DNA of 64,000 nucleotides, from the NCBI GenBank assembly GCA_025362295.1, contig JANYGX010000019.1, positions 1 through 64,000 on the forward strand. The letters run 5' to 3'. The DNA is from Sphingomonadales bacterium (GTDB taxonomy: Bacteria > Pseudomonadota > Alphaproteobacteria > Sphingomonadales > Sphingomonadaceae). Both the position numbers and the translations under genes were made by a program. The notes beneath the pieces were generated by a model. The model did not search any database. It saw only the letters and a list, made by a program, of their open reading frames with translations, and was not told the origin of the DNA. The stretch's first letter is position 1. Each line of letters starts with the position of its first letter. Shown piece after piece: positions 43,608 through 51,227 of this stretch.

Positions 43608-45236
43608 TTACCTATCAACATCAAGATAGCGTGACGGGTTTATATTGGCATTGTTATCAAACCATCCAACCACTGTTTTTGCAACCAGATTGCGCGTACG
43701 ATAATAGTAGAGTGGCACGACAACATCAGCATCGAGAATACGGTTTTCGGCTTCTCTTAACTTTACATTACGCTTGCTATTGTCAGCGATTTGCAGAGCA
43801 TTATCATAATCTGCATCAAAACGTTGATCGTGATATCCGCTGTAGTTCATTACACCGGCCGATTGTTTGTAGACACTCAAGAAATTATCAGCTGTGGCGT
43901 AATCGGCTATCCAACCCGAGCGCGCTACAGTAAAATCTCCTTTGCGCAGAGAGGCAAAGTGTACAGCCGCTTCCGTGTTGCTGAGTGTCGCCTGGACACC
44001 AAGCAATTTCCACATTTGAGAAACAGCCAGTGCAACACGTTTATGATCATCGCTGCTATTGAAACTTATATCAAAGATAAGCGGATTTTTTTCAGAATAA
44101 CCAGATTTTTTCATCAGCGCTTTAGCTGTTTCCATTCGCTCGTTCATAGCCAATAGTGACCACGCGGGTCGAACGGGATCGCCATATCCATTCATTCCAG
44201 GCGGCACAACGCTATAAGCTGGCTTGTGGCCAAGGCCGACAACTTTCTGAGCGATGATATTTCTGTCGACTGCCAAATTCAAGGCGTGGCGTACAGCAGC
44301 ATTATCAAACGGTGGTTTTCGTGTGTTAAAGACGTAATAATAACTGCCACGGTAATCTTCTATGTGAATAGCCTCAGGCACTTCTTTTTTAAGCAAATTG
44401 TATTTTGTCAGTGGAAAGTCGGTTAGTATATCCACTTCCTTTGCTCTAAACTTGCGAATGGCCGTGTCACGATCAGAGATTGGATAATACAGCACTTTTT
44501 GCAACTTGACATGCCGCGCATCGTGATAAGCTGGGTTGCGCGTGAGTTCTATAAATGAATGCAGGACATGTCGTGTGATTTTAAATGGGCCCGACGTAAC
44601 AAGCCCTTCAGCCTTACTCCAATTATCACCCTGAGCCATGACGCGAGACCGGGGAATAATCGCTGCGACCGGTTGACTTAAAATTTCCAGCAGCTCCGGC
44701 GCCGGGCGCACAAGATCTATACGGATCAAATTTTTGCCAACTGCGGTAACGCCAAGTGTCGAAACTTTGGCATTGCCTTTCACTATAGCTTCAGCCCCGC
44801 GAATCACATAAAGCAATTTTGCCATCGGGGCAGCTGTTTGAGCTGTTACAGCGCGCTGCAAACTAAACACAACATCCTTATCTGTTATCAGTGTGCCATC
44901 AGAAAACGTTGCCAACGGGTGCAGCCGGAAGGTCCATTGCAGACCCGATGCTGAAGTTTCCCACGATTCAGCAATACCGGGATTCACCTGACCGCTGGCC
45001 CCGTAGGTCGTCAGTCCTTCAAACAGATCTGTGGCGACCCGATTGTCCGTAACTGTGGATATTTTTTGAGGATCGAGGCTTGAAATTTCATCATCAAGCA
45101 CACGGATTAGGGTTTGGGCCGGTAAATACGAAGCGTTTTGTTTTTCGGTGTGCCCACCGCATGCAGCCAGTGATAGTGTCAAACAGCCGATTTGTGTCGA
45201 AAAGAATACAAATTGTTTGATCGTGCTTTTTAACAT
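43608..45236 (-). CDS. oligopeptide-binding lipoprotein (first of two)
   Basis: A 542-residue OppA-family binding protein with lipobox LAAC (Cys26) after a rather long signal peptide. Family blocks are VLDDEISSLDPQKISTVTDN, ESWETSASGLQWTFRLHPLA, and RHALNLAVDRNIIAQKVVG. It is the first gene of the five-gene ABC operon and is followed two bases later by a related binding-protein gene; the two products share layout but differ clearly in sequence, so the duplication is not recent. The divergent cysteine synthase gene lies about 100 bp upstream. Confidence 0.93.
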   Translation of the reverse strand: MLKSTIKQFVFFSTQIGCLTLSLAACGGHTEKQNASYLPAQTLIRVLDDEISSLDPQKISTVTDNRVATDLFEGLTTYGASGQVNPGIAESWETSASGLQWTFRLHPLATFSDGTLITDKDVVFSLQRAVTAQTAAPMAKLLYVIRGAEAIVKGNAKVSTLGVTAVGKNLIRIDLVRPAPELLEILSQPVAAIIPRSRVMAQGDNWSKAEGLVTSGPFKITRHVLHSFIELTRNPAYHDARHVKLQKVLYYPISDRDTAIRKFRAKEVDILTDFPLTKYNLLKKEVPEAIHIEDYRGSYYYVFNTRKPPFDNAAVRHALNLAVDRNIIAQKVVGLGHKPAYSVVPPGMNGYGDPVRPAWSLLAMNERMETAKALMKKSGYSEKNPLIFDISFNSSDDHKRVALAVSQMWKLLGVQATLSNTEAAVHFASLRKGDFTVARSGWIADYATADNFLSVYKQSAGVMNYSGYHDQRFDADYDNALQIADNSKRNVKLREAENRILDADVVVPLYYYRTRNLVAKTVVGWFDNNANINPSRYLDVDR

Positions 45237-45333
45237 CCGCTATAGCTTTCGAAGTACAATTTCACTGTTAACCAATGCCTATGGCAAGAAATGTTTCGGT
45301 TCACCATGTTTTTTTCCAAAATATAGGCTATTC

Positions 45334-46332
45334 ATGGCGGTTATGGCATTAGCACCTGTACTTTCTTTAATTGGCAACACGCCACTCATCAAACTTCTGG
45401 GGCCTTCTGAAGCCACCGGGTGCACTATTCTTGCCAAGTGCGAATTCAATAACCCTGGAGGCTCTGTGAAGGATAGGGCCGCTCTATATATTATTGAGGA
45501 TGCTGAGGCACGAGGACAGTTGCAGCCTGGCGGCCTCATCGTCGAAGGCACGGCTGGCAACACCGGCATTGGCCTTGCGGTTGTCGCTGCGGCCAAAGGT
45601 TATAGAACACGCATCGTTATGCCAGAAACTCAATCACAGGAGAAAAAAGACATTCTGCGCGCTCTGGGTGCTGAGCTGGTGCTGGTGCCGCCAGCACCTT
45701 ACTCTAATCCAGGTCATTATATTCACACATCAAGGCGTATTGCCGGAGAAATACCGGGCGCAGTTTGGGCCAACCAGTTTGATAATATTGCCAACCGGCT
45801 CGCTCATATCAAAACCACTGCCGAGGAGATTTGGTCACAAACCGGTGGCATACTGCATGGCTTTACCTGCGCAGTCGGGACCGGCGGCACTTTGGCGGGT
45901 GTTGCTCTTGGCCTTAAAAATCATGACCCAAACATACAGATAGCGCTGACTGACCCTTATGGCGCTGCACTTTACAATTATTATACGCGCGGCGAGCTAT
46001 TGGCTGAAGGCAACTCTGTAGCCGAGGGTATAGGCCAAAGCCGGATTACGGCCAATCTTGAAGGCGCACCAATTGACCACGCCTTTCGTGTCAGCGATGA
46101 GGAAGGCCTGCACGTCATGCACTCCCTCATGCAGCACGAGGGGCTGTGCCTCGGCCTTTCATCTGGCATTAATGTTGCGGGCGCTATGTTATTGGCAAGG
46201 AAATTGGGGCCCGGACACACAATTGTTACGATTCTTTGTGATAGTGGAATGCGATATCTCTCCAAGCTTTATAATCCTGCCTGGCTGAAAGAGAAAAAGT
46301 TGCCTTTGCCTCCATGGATGTTGTCTGAATAA
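45334..46332 (+). CDS. cysK: cysteine synthase A (O-acetylserine sulfhydrylase)
   Basis: A 332-residue PLP enzyme that makes cysteine from O-acetylserine and sulfide. PVLSLIGNTPLIKLLGPSEA opens the domain; the PLP lysine is in NPGGSVKDRAALYII; the substrate loop is EGTAGNTGIGLAV; the cofactor-phosphate loop is AVGTGGTLAG. The C-terminal SGMRYLSKLYNPAWL fits cysteine synthases of alphaproteobacteria. The frame is open 62 codons upstream into the divergent ABC gene, but ATG 45334 (or 45343) gives the right N-terminus. DUF4340 starts three bases after the stop. A cystathionine-synthase-type activity cannot be excluded. Confidence 0.9.
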   Translation: MAVMALAPVLSLIGNTPLIKLLGPSEATGCTILAKCEFNNPGGSVKDRAALYIIEDAEARGQLQPGGLIVEGTAGNTGIGLAVVAAAKGYRTRIVMPETQSQEKKDILRALGAELVLVPPAPYSNPGHYIHTSRRIAGEIPGAVWANQFDNIANRLAHIKTTAEEIWSQTGGILHGFTCAVGTGGTLAGVALGLKNHDPNIQIALTDPYGAALYNYYTRGELLAEGNSVAEGIGQSRITANLEGAPIDHAFRVSDEEGLHVMHSLMQHEGLCLGLSSGINVAGAMLLARKLGPGHTIVTILCDSGMRYLSKLYNPAWLKEKKLPLPPWMLSE

Positions 46333-46335
46333 TTT

Positions 46336-47310
46336 ATGAATATTTCCAGAAAAGATCTGCCGCGCACTGCCATGATTATTGTTGTCGCGCTGGCATTGGT
46401 TTTTGCAGCCACACGCCTAATTAAACCTATGTTTCTTGGATCTGGCATGTTTCCCGATCTTGAAAGTTCAATCAGCGATGTGCGCAATATAACTATTAAA
46501 GCGCCTGATCGGACCATAATGCGTTCAACCACATTATCTAATATTGACGGAAAAAAATGGGTGCTGGCAAATGCTGCTAATGCGCCTGTCGATACAGATA
46601 AAGTGCGCGCGCTCATCATCGCGCTAACGCGACTTGAAAATGCAGACACCAAAAGTGCCAATCCGAAAGACTGGCCTTCTATGGGTCTTGGCGCGCAAGA
46701 AACCCAGCTCACAGTGACCGATAGTAACAATAAAGTTCTGGCCGATTTGAGAGTAGGTAATAGTGTTCCCAAAGAAAATGGTGCACATTATTTTCGCCTT
46801 GGTGAGGCTGGCACAGCTTTTATCGGTTTTGGCCTTCAACCAATATCAGCGTCTGCTCTCTCATGGACGACCGCCCAGCTGCCAAAATTGTCAACTGAAC
46901 GTATTATGCGCATCCAGCTTATTGGATCTGACTTATCGAGAACTGACATCGAACGTCGTGACGGCAATCATTTGACTGTATCCAATTTGATATCAGGAGA
47001 AGTAACCGATGATGAAGCTGTAAATGCGCTGGCCTCGGCGTTTAAGAATATGTCTGCCGTGGATATGAATGCAGCTGATACGATTAATTGGTTTAATGCC
47101 ACTACATTTCTGGTCGATAGCAATGATGGCTTAAGTCTTTCTGGCCAAGTCAAAGCGCAAGCTGGTCAGTATTGGGTGAGGATGAATGGTAATGGATCAT
47201 CAGCCGATGCTAAAACAATCAATGATCAAAAAAACTTGGCTTTTTCAATTGCAGATACAAAAGCCAAAATTCTCATGCTGCCACGCTCTGCCCTGATTAA
47301 AAAAAACTAG
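46336..47310 (+). CDS. DUF4340 membrane-anchored protein
   Basis: A 324-residue protein with one N-terminal transmembrane anchor (about residues 12-31) and a periplasmic DUF4340 region: ISDVRNITIKAPDRTIMRST, then GKKWVLANAANAPVDTDKVRALIIALTRL (split as GKKWVLANAANAPVDTDK and VRALIIALTRL), DWPSMGLGAQETQLTV and LRVGNSVPKENGAHYFRLG. Family members usually accompany an ABC-2 transporter with a GldG-like domain, but none is present here. It lies three bases after cysK and is probably co-transcribed. Function is unknown. Confidence 0.85.
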   Translation: MNISRKDLPRTAMIIVVALALVFAATRLIKPMFLGSGMFPDLESSISDVRNITIKAPDRTIMRSTTLSNIDGKKWVLANAANAPVDTDKVRALIIALTRLENADTKSANPKDWPSMGLGAQETQLTVTDSNNKVLADLRVGNSVPKENGAHYFRLGEAGTAFIGFGLQPISASALSWTTAQLPKLSTERIMRIQLIGSDLSRTDIERRDGNHLTVSNLISGEVTDDEAVNALASAFKNMSAVDMNAADTINWFNATTFLVDSNDGLSLSGQVKAQAGQYWVRMNGNGSSADAKTINDQKNLAFSIADTKAKILMLPRSALIKKN

Positions 47311-47375
47311 GCAATTGTGTGAAATAGCGTTGAGAGTGCCGTTGCAATGAGAGCAAAAAATAATTTAATTTGCAT
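47307..47375 (-). CDS. possible 22-residue hydrophobic small protein
   Basis: On the minus strand, ATG 47375 is preceded by GGAAG at a four-base spacing and opens a frame coding MQIKLFFALIATALSTLFHT followed by IA and a TAG. The product would be a single hydrophobic helix with a basic N-terminus. Its stop and the stop of the convergent DUF4340 gene share the palindrome CTAG. The reading frame is short and conservation is untested, so this is a candidate only. Confidence 0.35.
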   Translation of the reverse strand: MQIKLFFALIATALSTLFHTIA

Positions 47376-47468
47376 AATACTTCCACTTATATTTGATAAA
47401 AATATAATAGAATTTATTAAATAATAATGTGTTAAAACTTAAACTTAATAAATAAAACTAAGTATTAT

Positions 47469-47702
47469 TTATGCTATAATATCAGGTATAATCAGGTCGT
47501 TAAGTTGGGTAATCTGATCTTTTAAGTTAAGTTTGCGTTTTTTTAATCGCTGAACCTGCAATTGATCTATGTTATTTTGTTGCATTAACGCAACTATCGA
47601 AGCATCCAGATCTCTGTGTTCCTGTTCGAGGAGCAACAATTTATGCGATAAATCAACATCGTATGAATATATTTTAGGCATTTTATACTGATGTGACAAC
47701 AT
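47469..47702 (-). CDS. YdcH/DUF465 family protein
   Basis: A 77-residue helical-hairpin protein. The pattern LSHKLLLLEQEHRDLDASIV followed by QLQVQRLKKRKLNLKDQITQL is the DUF465 signature (H-x-x-LD-x-x-I and LKK-x-KL-x-LKD-x-I). Such proteins are widespread and uncharacterised in proteobacteria. The start may be ATG 47702 or ATG 47681; neither has a strong ribosome-binding site, and the second gives a more usual N-terminus. It is flanked by AT-rich sequence on both sides and read alone. Confidence 0.8.
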   Translation of the reverse strand: MLSHQYKMPKIYSYDVDLSHKLLLLEQEHRDLDASIVALMQQNNIDQLQVQRLKKRKLNLKDQITQLNDLIIPDIIA

Positions 47703-47872
47703 AAGGTAATGGTCAAGTATTTAATAATATCCCCATTTTATGGTCTGAAATTAATGTGCATCAATAAAATTTGATTCTACGTGAACTACAATAAAACATG
47801 CAAATGTTGATTTTATAAGTTATATGTTTCAAATATAAAAAATTATAAACTATTATAACGAATTAGTGGATC

Positions 47873-48583
47873 ATGAAAAATTCAGTATTTCAAGCAGTTG
47901 CACTGTCTTGTTTGAGCTTTTTAGCAGCACTTATTTTGCAAACAGCACCTGCCCGTGCACAAGATAGTCTGAAAACTACCATCAATGATAAAAATAATAA
48001 TGATTGGGTCATATTAGGCAAGCGTGGTCAACGCTTGGCTTCAAGCTTGGGCGCAAATCTTAACAGGGGGCAATTAGAAGCCATGCTTGGTGAGCCAGTA
48101 AAATCAGGTACTCGTGAATTTGATGTATTTAATGTCATCACTTCTGCCTTGAAAGGTCAATCTAAGTTAAATCAACTATCATTAGCTAACCGTTTTTATA
48201 ACCAACAACCTTATAAGACTGATGACGAAGTTTACGGTGTGCCTGACCATTGGGCAACAGTCGGAGAGTTTTTGGCCAACGGTGGCGATTGTGAAGATTA
48301 CGCTTTAGCGAAATACAGAACTTTAATACGGGCGGGATTTCCAGAATCTGAACTGCGTATTGTTTTATTAAATGACACAATCACGCATAATACACATGCA
48401 GTTCTTGCTGCCAGAGTCGGGCAAACGACATATATTATGGATAATCAAGCTGCATGGTTGAGGCCTGAGACAAGTGTAACCTATTACCATCCAATATATT
48501 CACTCAACGGGTCAGGTATCTGGTATCATGGCGATGGCATCCCTGATATTTCTCCACGGCAAATTACAGTAACCGGCCGCTGA
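47873..48583 (+). CDS. LapG-like transglutaminase-type cysteine peptidase
   Basis: A 236-residue secreted protein with signal peptide ending near APARAQ. The BTLCP (bacterial transglutaminase-like cysteine peptidase) triad is visible: Cys140 in ANGGDCEDYALAKY, His175 in THNTHAVLAA and Asp190 in YIMDNQAAW. In Pseudomonas, LapG uses this site to cut the biofilm adhesin LapA and is controlled by the c-di-GMP receptor LapD. No LapA or LapD-like gene is adjacent, so the target is unknown. The nitroreductase gene follows 22 bases later. Confidence 0.88.
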   Translation: MKNSVFQAVALSCLSFLAALILQTAPARAQDSLKTTINDKNNNDWVILGKRGQRLASSLGANLNRGQLEAMLGEPVKSGTREFDVFNVITSALKGQSKLNQLSLANRFYNQQPYKTDDEVYGVPDHWATVGEFLANGGDCEDYALAKYRTLIRAGFPESELRIVLLNDTITHNTHAVLAARVGQTTYIMDNQAAWLRPETSVTYYHPIYSLNGSGIWYHGDGIPDISPRQITVTGR

Positions 48584-48605
48584 GCATATTTAAGACATAT
48601 ATGAT

Positions 48606-49199
48606 ATGAACTTTAACGACATAAGCACTACTATTAGCTTGTTACATACACGACGGTCAGCAAAAGCTCGTGACCTGGTTGCCCCCGGGCCTGATGCGGA
48701 GCAACTTAGGTATATTTTTCAAGCTGCCATGCGCGTACCTGATCATGGCAAGCTCTCTCCGTGGCGGTTCATTATTATACCTGATGACGAGCGTGAGAAT
48801 TTTGCCGATATTATTGAGAACGCTTATATAAAAGAGAAACCTGATGCCGGTAGGCTGGAGGTACAGGTGATGCGGTCTTACGCACTCAATGCACCAACCC
48901 TGATCGTTATAATGAGTTGCCCCTTTGAAAATGGGCGCATTCCCGTATGGGAACAACACTTGAGCGCTGGAGCAGCCTGTCAAAACCTGTTGCTGGCAGC
49001 CACGGCACTTGGCTTCGCCTGCAACTGGCTAACTGATTGGCCTGCGTATTCAAGATTGATTATCCATGCCTTAGGCGGTTCAGACACTGACAATATAGCT
49101 GGATTTATATATATTGGCTCAAATATTAAAATGTTGGAAGAGCGCCCTCGGCCCGAATATGAGTCTGTAGTAACACATTGGTCTTCCAATACATCTTAA
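48606..49199 (+). CDS. nitroreductase family flavoprotein (YdjA-like)
   Basis: A 197-residue FMN-dependent oxidoreductase of the short YdjA type. The RRSAKARDLVAPGPDAEQL start contains the RRS motif that contacts FMN, followed by AAMRVPDHGKLSPWRFIII, HLSAGAACQNLLLAATALGF and GFIYIGS. The physiological substrate of such proteins is generally unknown; they reduce nitroaromatics or quinones in vitro. It lies 22 bases after the LapG-like gene. The intergenic stretch after it (49200-49447) is AT-rich and holds a sigma-54 promoter. Confidence 0.88.
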   Translation: MNFNDISTTISLLHTRRSAKARDLVAPGPDAEQLRYIFQAAMRVPDHGKLSPWRFIIIPDDERENFADIIENAYIKEKPDAGRLEVQVMRSYALNAPTLIVIMSCPFENGRIPVWEQHLSAGAACQNLLLAATALGFACNWLTDWPAYSRLIIHALGGSDTDNIAGFIYIGSNIKMLEERPRPEYESVVTHWSSNTS

Positions 49200-49377
49200 T
49201 AGCCATTTAATTTACATGGCAGCTGGTAAGCTGTTCATATATCAAATTTAAATTCAATAAACGAAGTTAATTAAAATGTCGGAAGTATTTACAAAACGTT
49301 AACCAAAGCTTTTATTTATAATTTAAAATTAATCATAACTTTTTGATATATTTATAAATATTTTATCATTACGACTG

Positions 49378-49393
49378 TGGCATGGTCATTGCT
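49378..49393 (+). promoter_or_regulatory. sigma-54 (RpoN) promoter of the PEP-CTERM gene
   Basis: TGGCATGGTCATTGCT matches the -24/-12 consensus TGGCACG-N4-TTGCW at every consensus position except C6 to T, with the exact GG-to-GC spacing. Transcription would begin near 49404, leaving a leader of about 44 bases to the ATG at 49448. RpoN promoters need an enhancer-binding activator; PEP-CTERM genes in other bacteria are often controlled by the PrsK-PrsR two-component pair with RpoN. Confidence 0.8.
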
Positions 49394-49447
49394 TATGTAG
49401 ATTAAAGGCATCGAGATAAACTTGAAGTCTATTAACAGAGGTGGATC

Positions 49448-50227
49448 ATGAAATTTAAACATATATTAACAAGTACAGTTATGGCGCTCGCATTAACAAC
49501 TGTCGCGGCAGTCGCTCAGGTTGCGCCAACGAACTACTCTTATTCATGGAATGGCAAAGGTATTTCACCCGGTGGTTATGGCACAAGCATCACTGGTTTT
49601 GATGCAAGCTATGACAATGCTAACGGAAAAGACACGCTCAATCTTAATGTTGCGGCTGGATCGCAATTCGTGCGCGATGATTCTTTTTGGCTTGTTCTAA
49701 ACGGTGGTGGTAACCCAAAAGGCATGATGGGTGAATTGGCAATACTTTACGGTGATTTGAAAACTAATAAAATCACTGCTTATTCTTACAATGGTTCGAA
49801 CAGCGGTGATAGCTACAAAAATCCAGCTTCATACCTGCAAACTTTTTTCAATCCTTTTTCTTTTAACGCTGGTAATAACGCATTCAGTTTTTCACTTGAT
49901 GTGACAGCGTTAAATTCGCTAAATTTGCCAAACTGGAAAGGTGCTCAATTTAACAGTAACTTGGGCATTTGGTACCATCCGCAAGCATTGTCGGCCGCTA
50001 CTTATGATTGGAAAGGTCGTCTGACTAACTTTGCGAGTGATACTGGCTACTTTGACAGTGGTGCATTGCCTACAAACGGTACATGCCAAGATGGTAGCAA
50101 GCCAGATCACACGACAGGGCTTTGCGGTCAAGGCGGCAGTGGCAACGTGCCAGAACCAGCAAGCCTTACACTGCTAGGTTTGGGACTTGCGGGCTTGGGG
50201 TTTGCGCGTCGACGCAAAACTGCATAA
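49448..50227 (+). CDS. PEP-CTERM sorting-signal protein
   Basis: A 259-residue exported protein. GAGGTGGATC precedes the ATG; the signal peptide ends near VAAVAQ. The middle is a beta-rich domain of unknown function with DASYDNANGKDTLNLNV and a segment resembling surface or matrix proteins (SFWLVLNGGGNPKG). The C-terminus has VPEPASLTLLGLGLAGLGFA then RRRKTA: the PEP-CTERM signal recognised by exosortase. Such proteins are released or anchored with exopolysaccharide and floc formation. No exosortase gene is in the window. A sigma-54 promoter lies upstream and a strong terminator downstream, so it is monocistronic. Confidence 0.92.
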   Translation: MKFKHILTSTVMALALTTVAAVAQVAPTNYSYSWNGKGISPGGYGTSITGFDASYDNANGKDTLNLNVAAGSQFVRDDSFWLVLNGGGNPKGMMGELAILYGDLKTNKITAYSYNGSNSGDSYKNPASYLQTFFNPFSFNAGNNAFSFSLDVTALNSLNLPNWKGAQFNSNLGIWYHPQALSAATYDWKGRLTNFASDTGYFDSGALPTNGTCQDGSKPDHTTGLCGQGGSGNVPEPASLTLLGLGLAGLGFARRRKTA

Positions 50228-50245
50228 ATTAAATATTATTTATCT

Positions 50246-50279
50246 AAAAACGGCGGGATATATCCCGCCGTTTTTTTTT
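50246..50279 (+). terminator. intrinsic terminator after the PEP-CTERM gene
   Basis: AAAAACGGCGGGATA and TATCCCGCCGTTTTT form a nine- to ten-base GC-rich stem, followed by nine T's on the plus strand and preceded by A's, which also makes it usable for the convergent gene at 50296-50970. A clear bidirectional rho-independent terminator. Confidence 0.92.
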
Positions 50280-50295
50280 GGAACGTCAGAATACT

Positions 50296-50970
50296 TTAGC
50301 GATAACCATATTGCTGACGTGCATAGTGATTACAGAAAAAGCGCCATTCATAGTTTGAAATAAAACCATCCTGATTGAGGTCAGCCAGACGCCAGAAATA
50401 TCGTCTGGATTGTTCATATTCCCGCGCATCCAACCGGCCCCAGTGGTAATAATCAAAGTTGGCCAGTGCCCAACGATCCAAAGTATAATAAGCATCGTTA
50501 TCCAACCAGCCTTCAGCATCATTCTCCAGTACAAACCTGTATGTCAAAGGCCTGTTAGTAAATTGTCCAAAACTATCATTTCTCTGCACATACCAACCAT
50601 TACTCCAGCCCGAATGTTCGCGTGCTTCATGCCGCTGGTGTTGATAGGCTTCTTGCTGCTGTTGACGCTGCCACTCCTCAGCACGCTCGTGATTTTCATG
50701 CTGCACTTGTTGCTGATTGTCCCGTTCGCCGTTACCGAAGCGACGTCCTTCATTATGCTGGGGATAGTCGCGGCGATCATTACCGTGATGTTCCTCACGA
50801 CTGTTTTCACCATGATGCTCACCGTCATGATTCAAAAACTGAGTAGATATTTGCTTGCCGATCGCCTGGGCGACTTGATTCGCATTATTTGCATCAGCAA
50901 AGGCTGGTGATCCTGCGGCACCAAGAACAGCAAGAGATACAAATACGTGTTTTGCATCAGGGCATTTCAT
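50296..50970 (-). CDS. secreted His/Gln-rich protein with EF-hand-like motif
   Basis: A 224-residue exported protein of unknown function. ATG 50970 follows AAAGGAGA; the signal peptide ends near SPAFAD. Residues about 45-125 are extremely rich in His, Glu, Gln, Asn and Arg (for example HHGENSREEHHGNDRR) and probably disordered or metal-binding. The C-terminus carries DLNQDGFISNYEW, a near-canonical EF-hand calcium loop, and a degenerate earlier one (FDYYHWGRLDAREYE). It converges on the PEP-CTERM gene and shares its terminator. A role in metal binding at the cell envelope is plausible but unproven. Confidence 0.75.
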   Translation of the reverse strand: MKCPDAKHVFVSLAVLGAAGSPAFADANNANQVAQAIGKQISTQFLNHDGEHHGENSREEHHGNDRRDYPQHNEGRRFGNGERDNQQQVQHENHERAEEWQRQQQQEAYQHQRHEAREHSGWSNGWYVQRNDSFGQFTNRPLTYRFVLENDAEGWLDNDAYYTLDRWALANFDYYHWGRLDAREYEQSRRYFWRLADLNQDGFISNYEWRFFCNHYARQQYGYR

Positions 50971-51160
50971 CGATAGTCTCCTTTAATGTCACATGAATTA
51001 TGACAACACTGTAATGCTCTTTTCAGGCTGAATGAGACTTGAATGCCTTGTTCATTTAGGCTTAAGCAAAACATGACGAAAAAAAGGCAAAAATTTCCTT
51101 GTATTTTCAGTCAATGTACAATTTTTCTTTACATTATACATATTAAATTATAAGCAAAAA

Positions 51161-51227
51161 AATTGCTGCTCCATGGGACCCCACCGCAAAGCAGTTATTG
51201 TAACTTAATCCCCGGAGGTCTCATGAG
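51161..51227 (+). ncRNA. speF-like leader RNA with predicted pseudoknot
   Basis: The 5' leader of the ornithine decarboxylase gene holds the block CCATGGGACCCCACCGCAAA followed by GCAGTTATTGTAACTTAAT and the ribosome-binding site CCCGGAGGTCTC. CTGCT (51166-51170) pairs with AGCAG (51190-51194), and GGGACC (51175-51180) pairs with GGTCTC (51217-51222), giving an H-type pseudoknot whose second helix covers part of the GGAGG. This strongly resembles the alphaproteobacterial speF RNA motif described upstream of ornithine decarboxylase genes. The match to the motif is from memory; the pairing is read directly. Confidence 0.6.
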
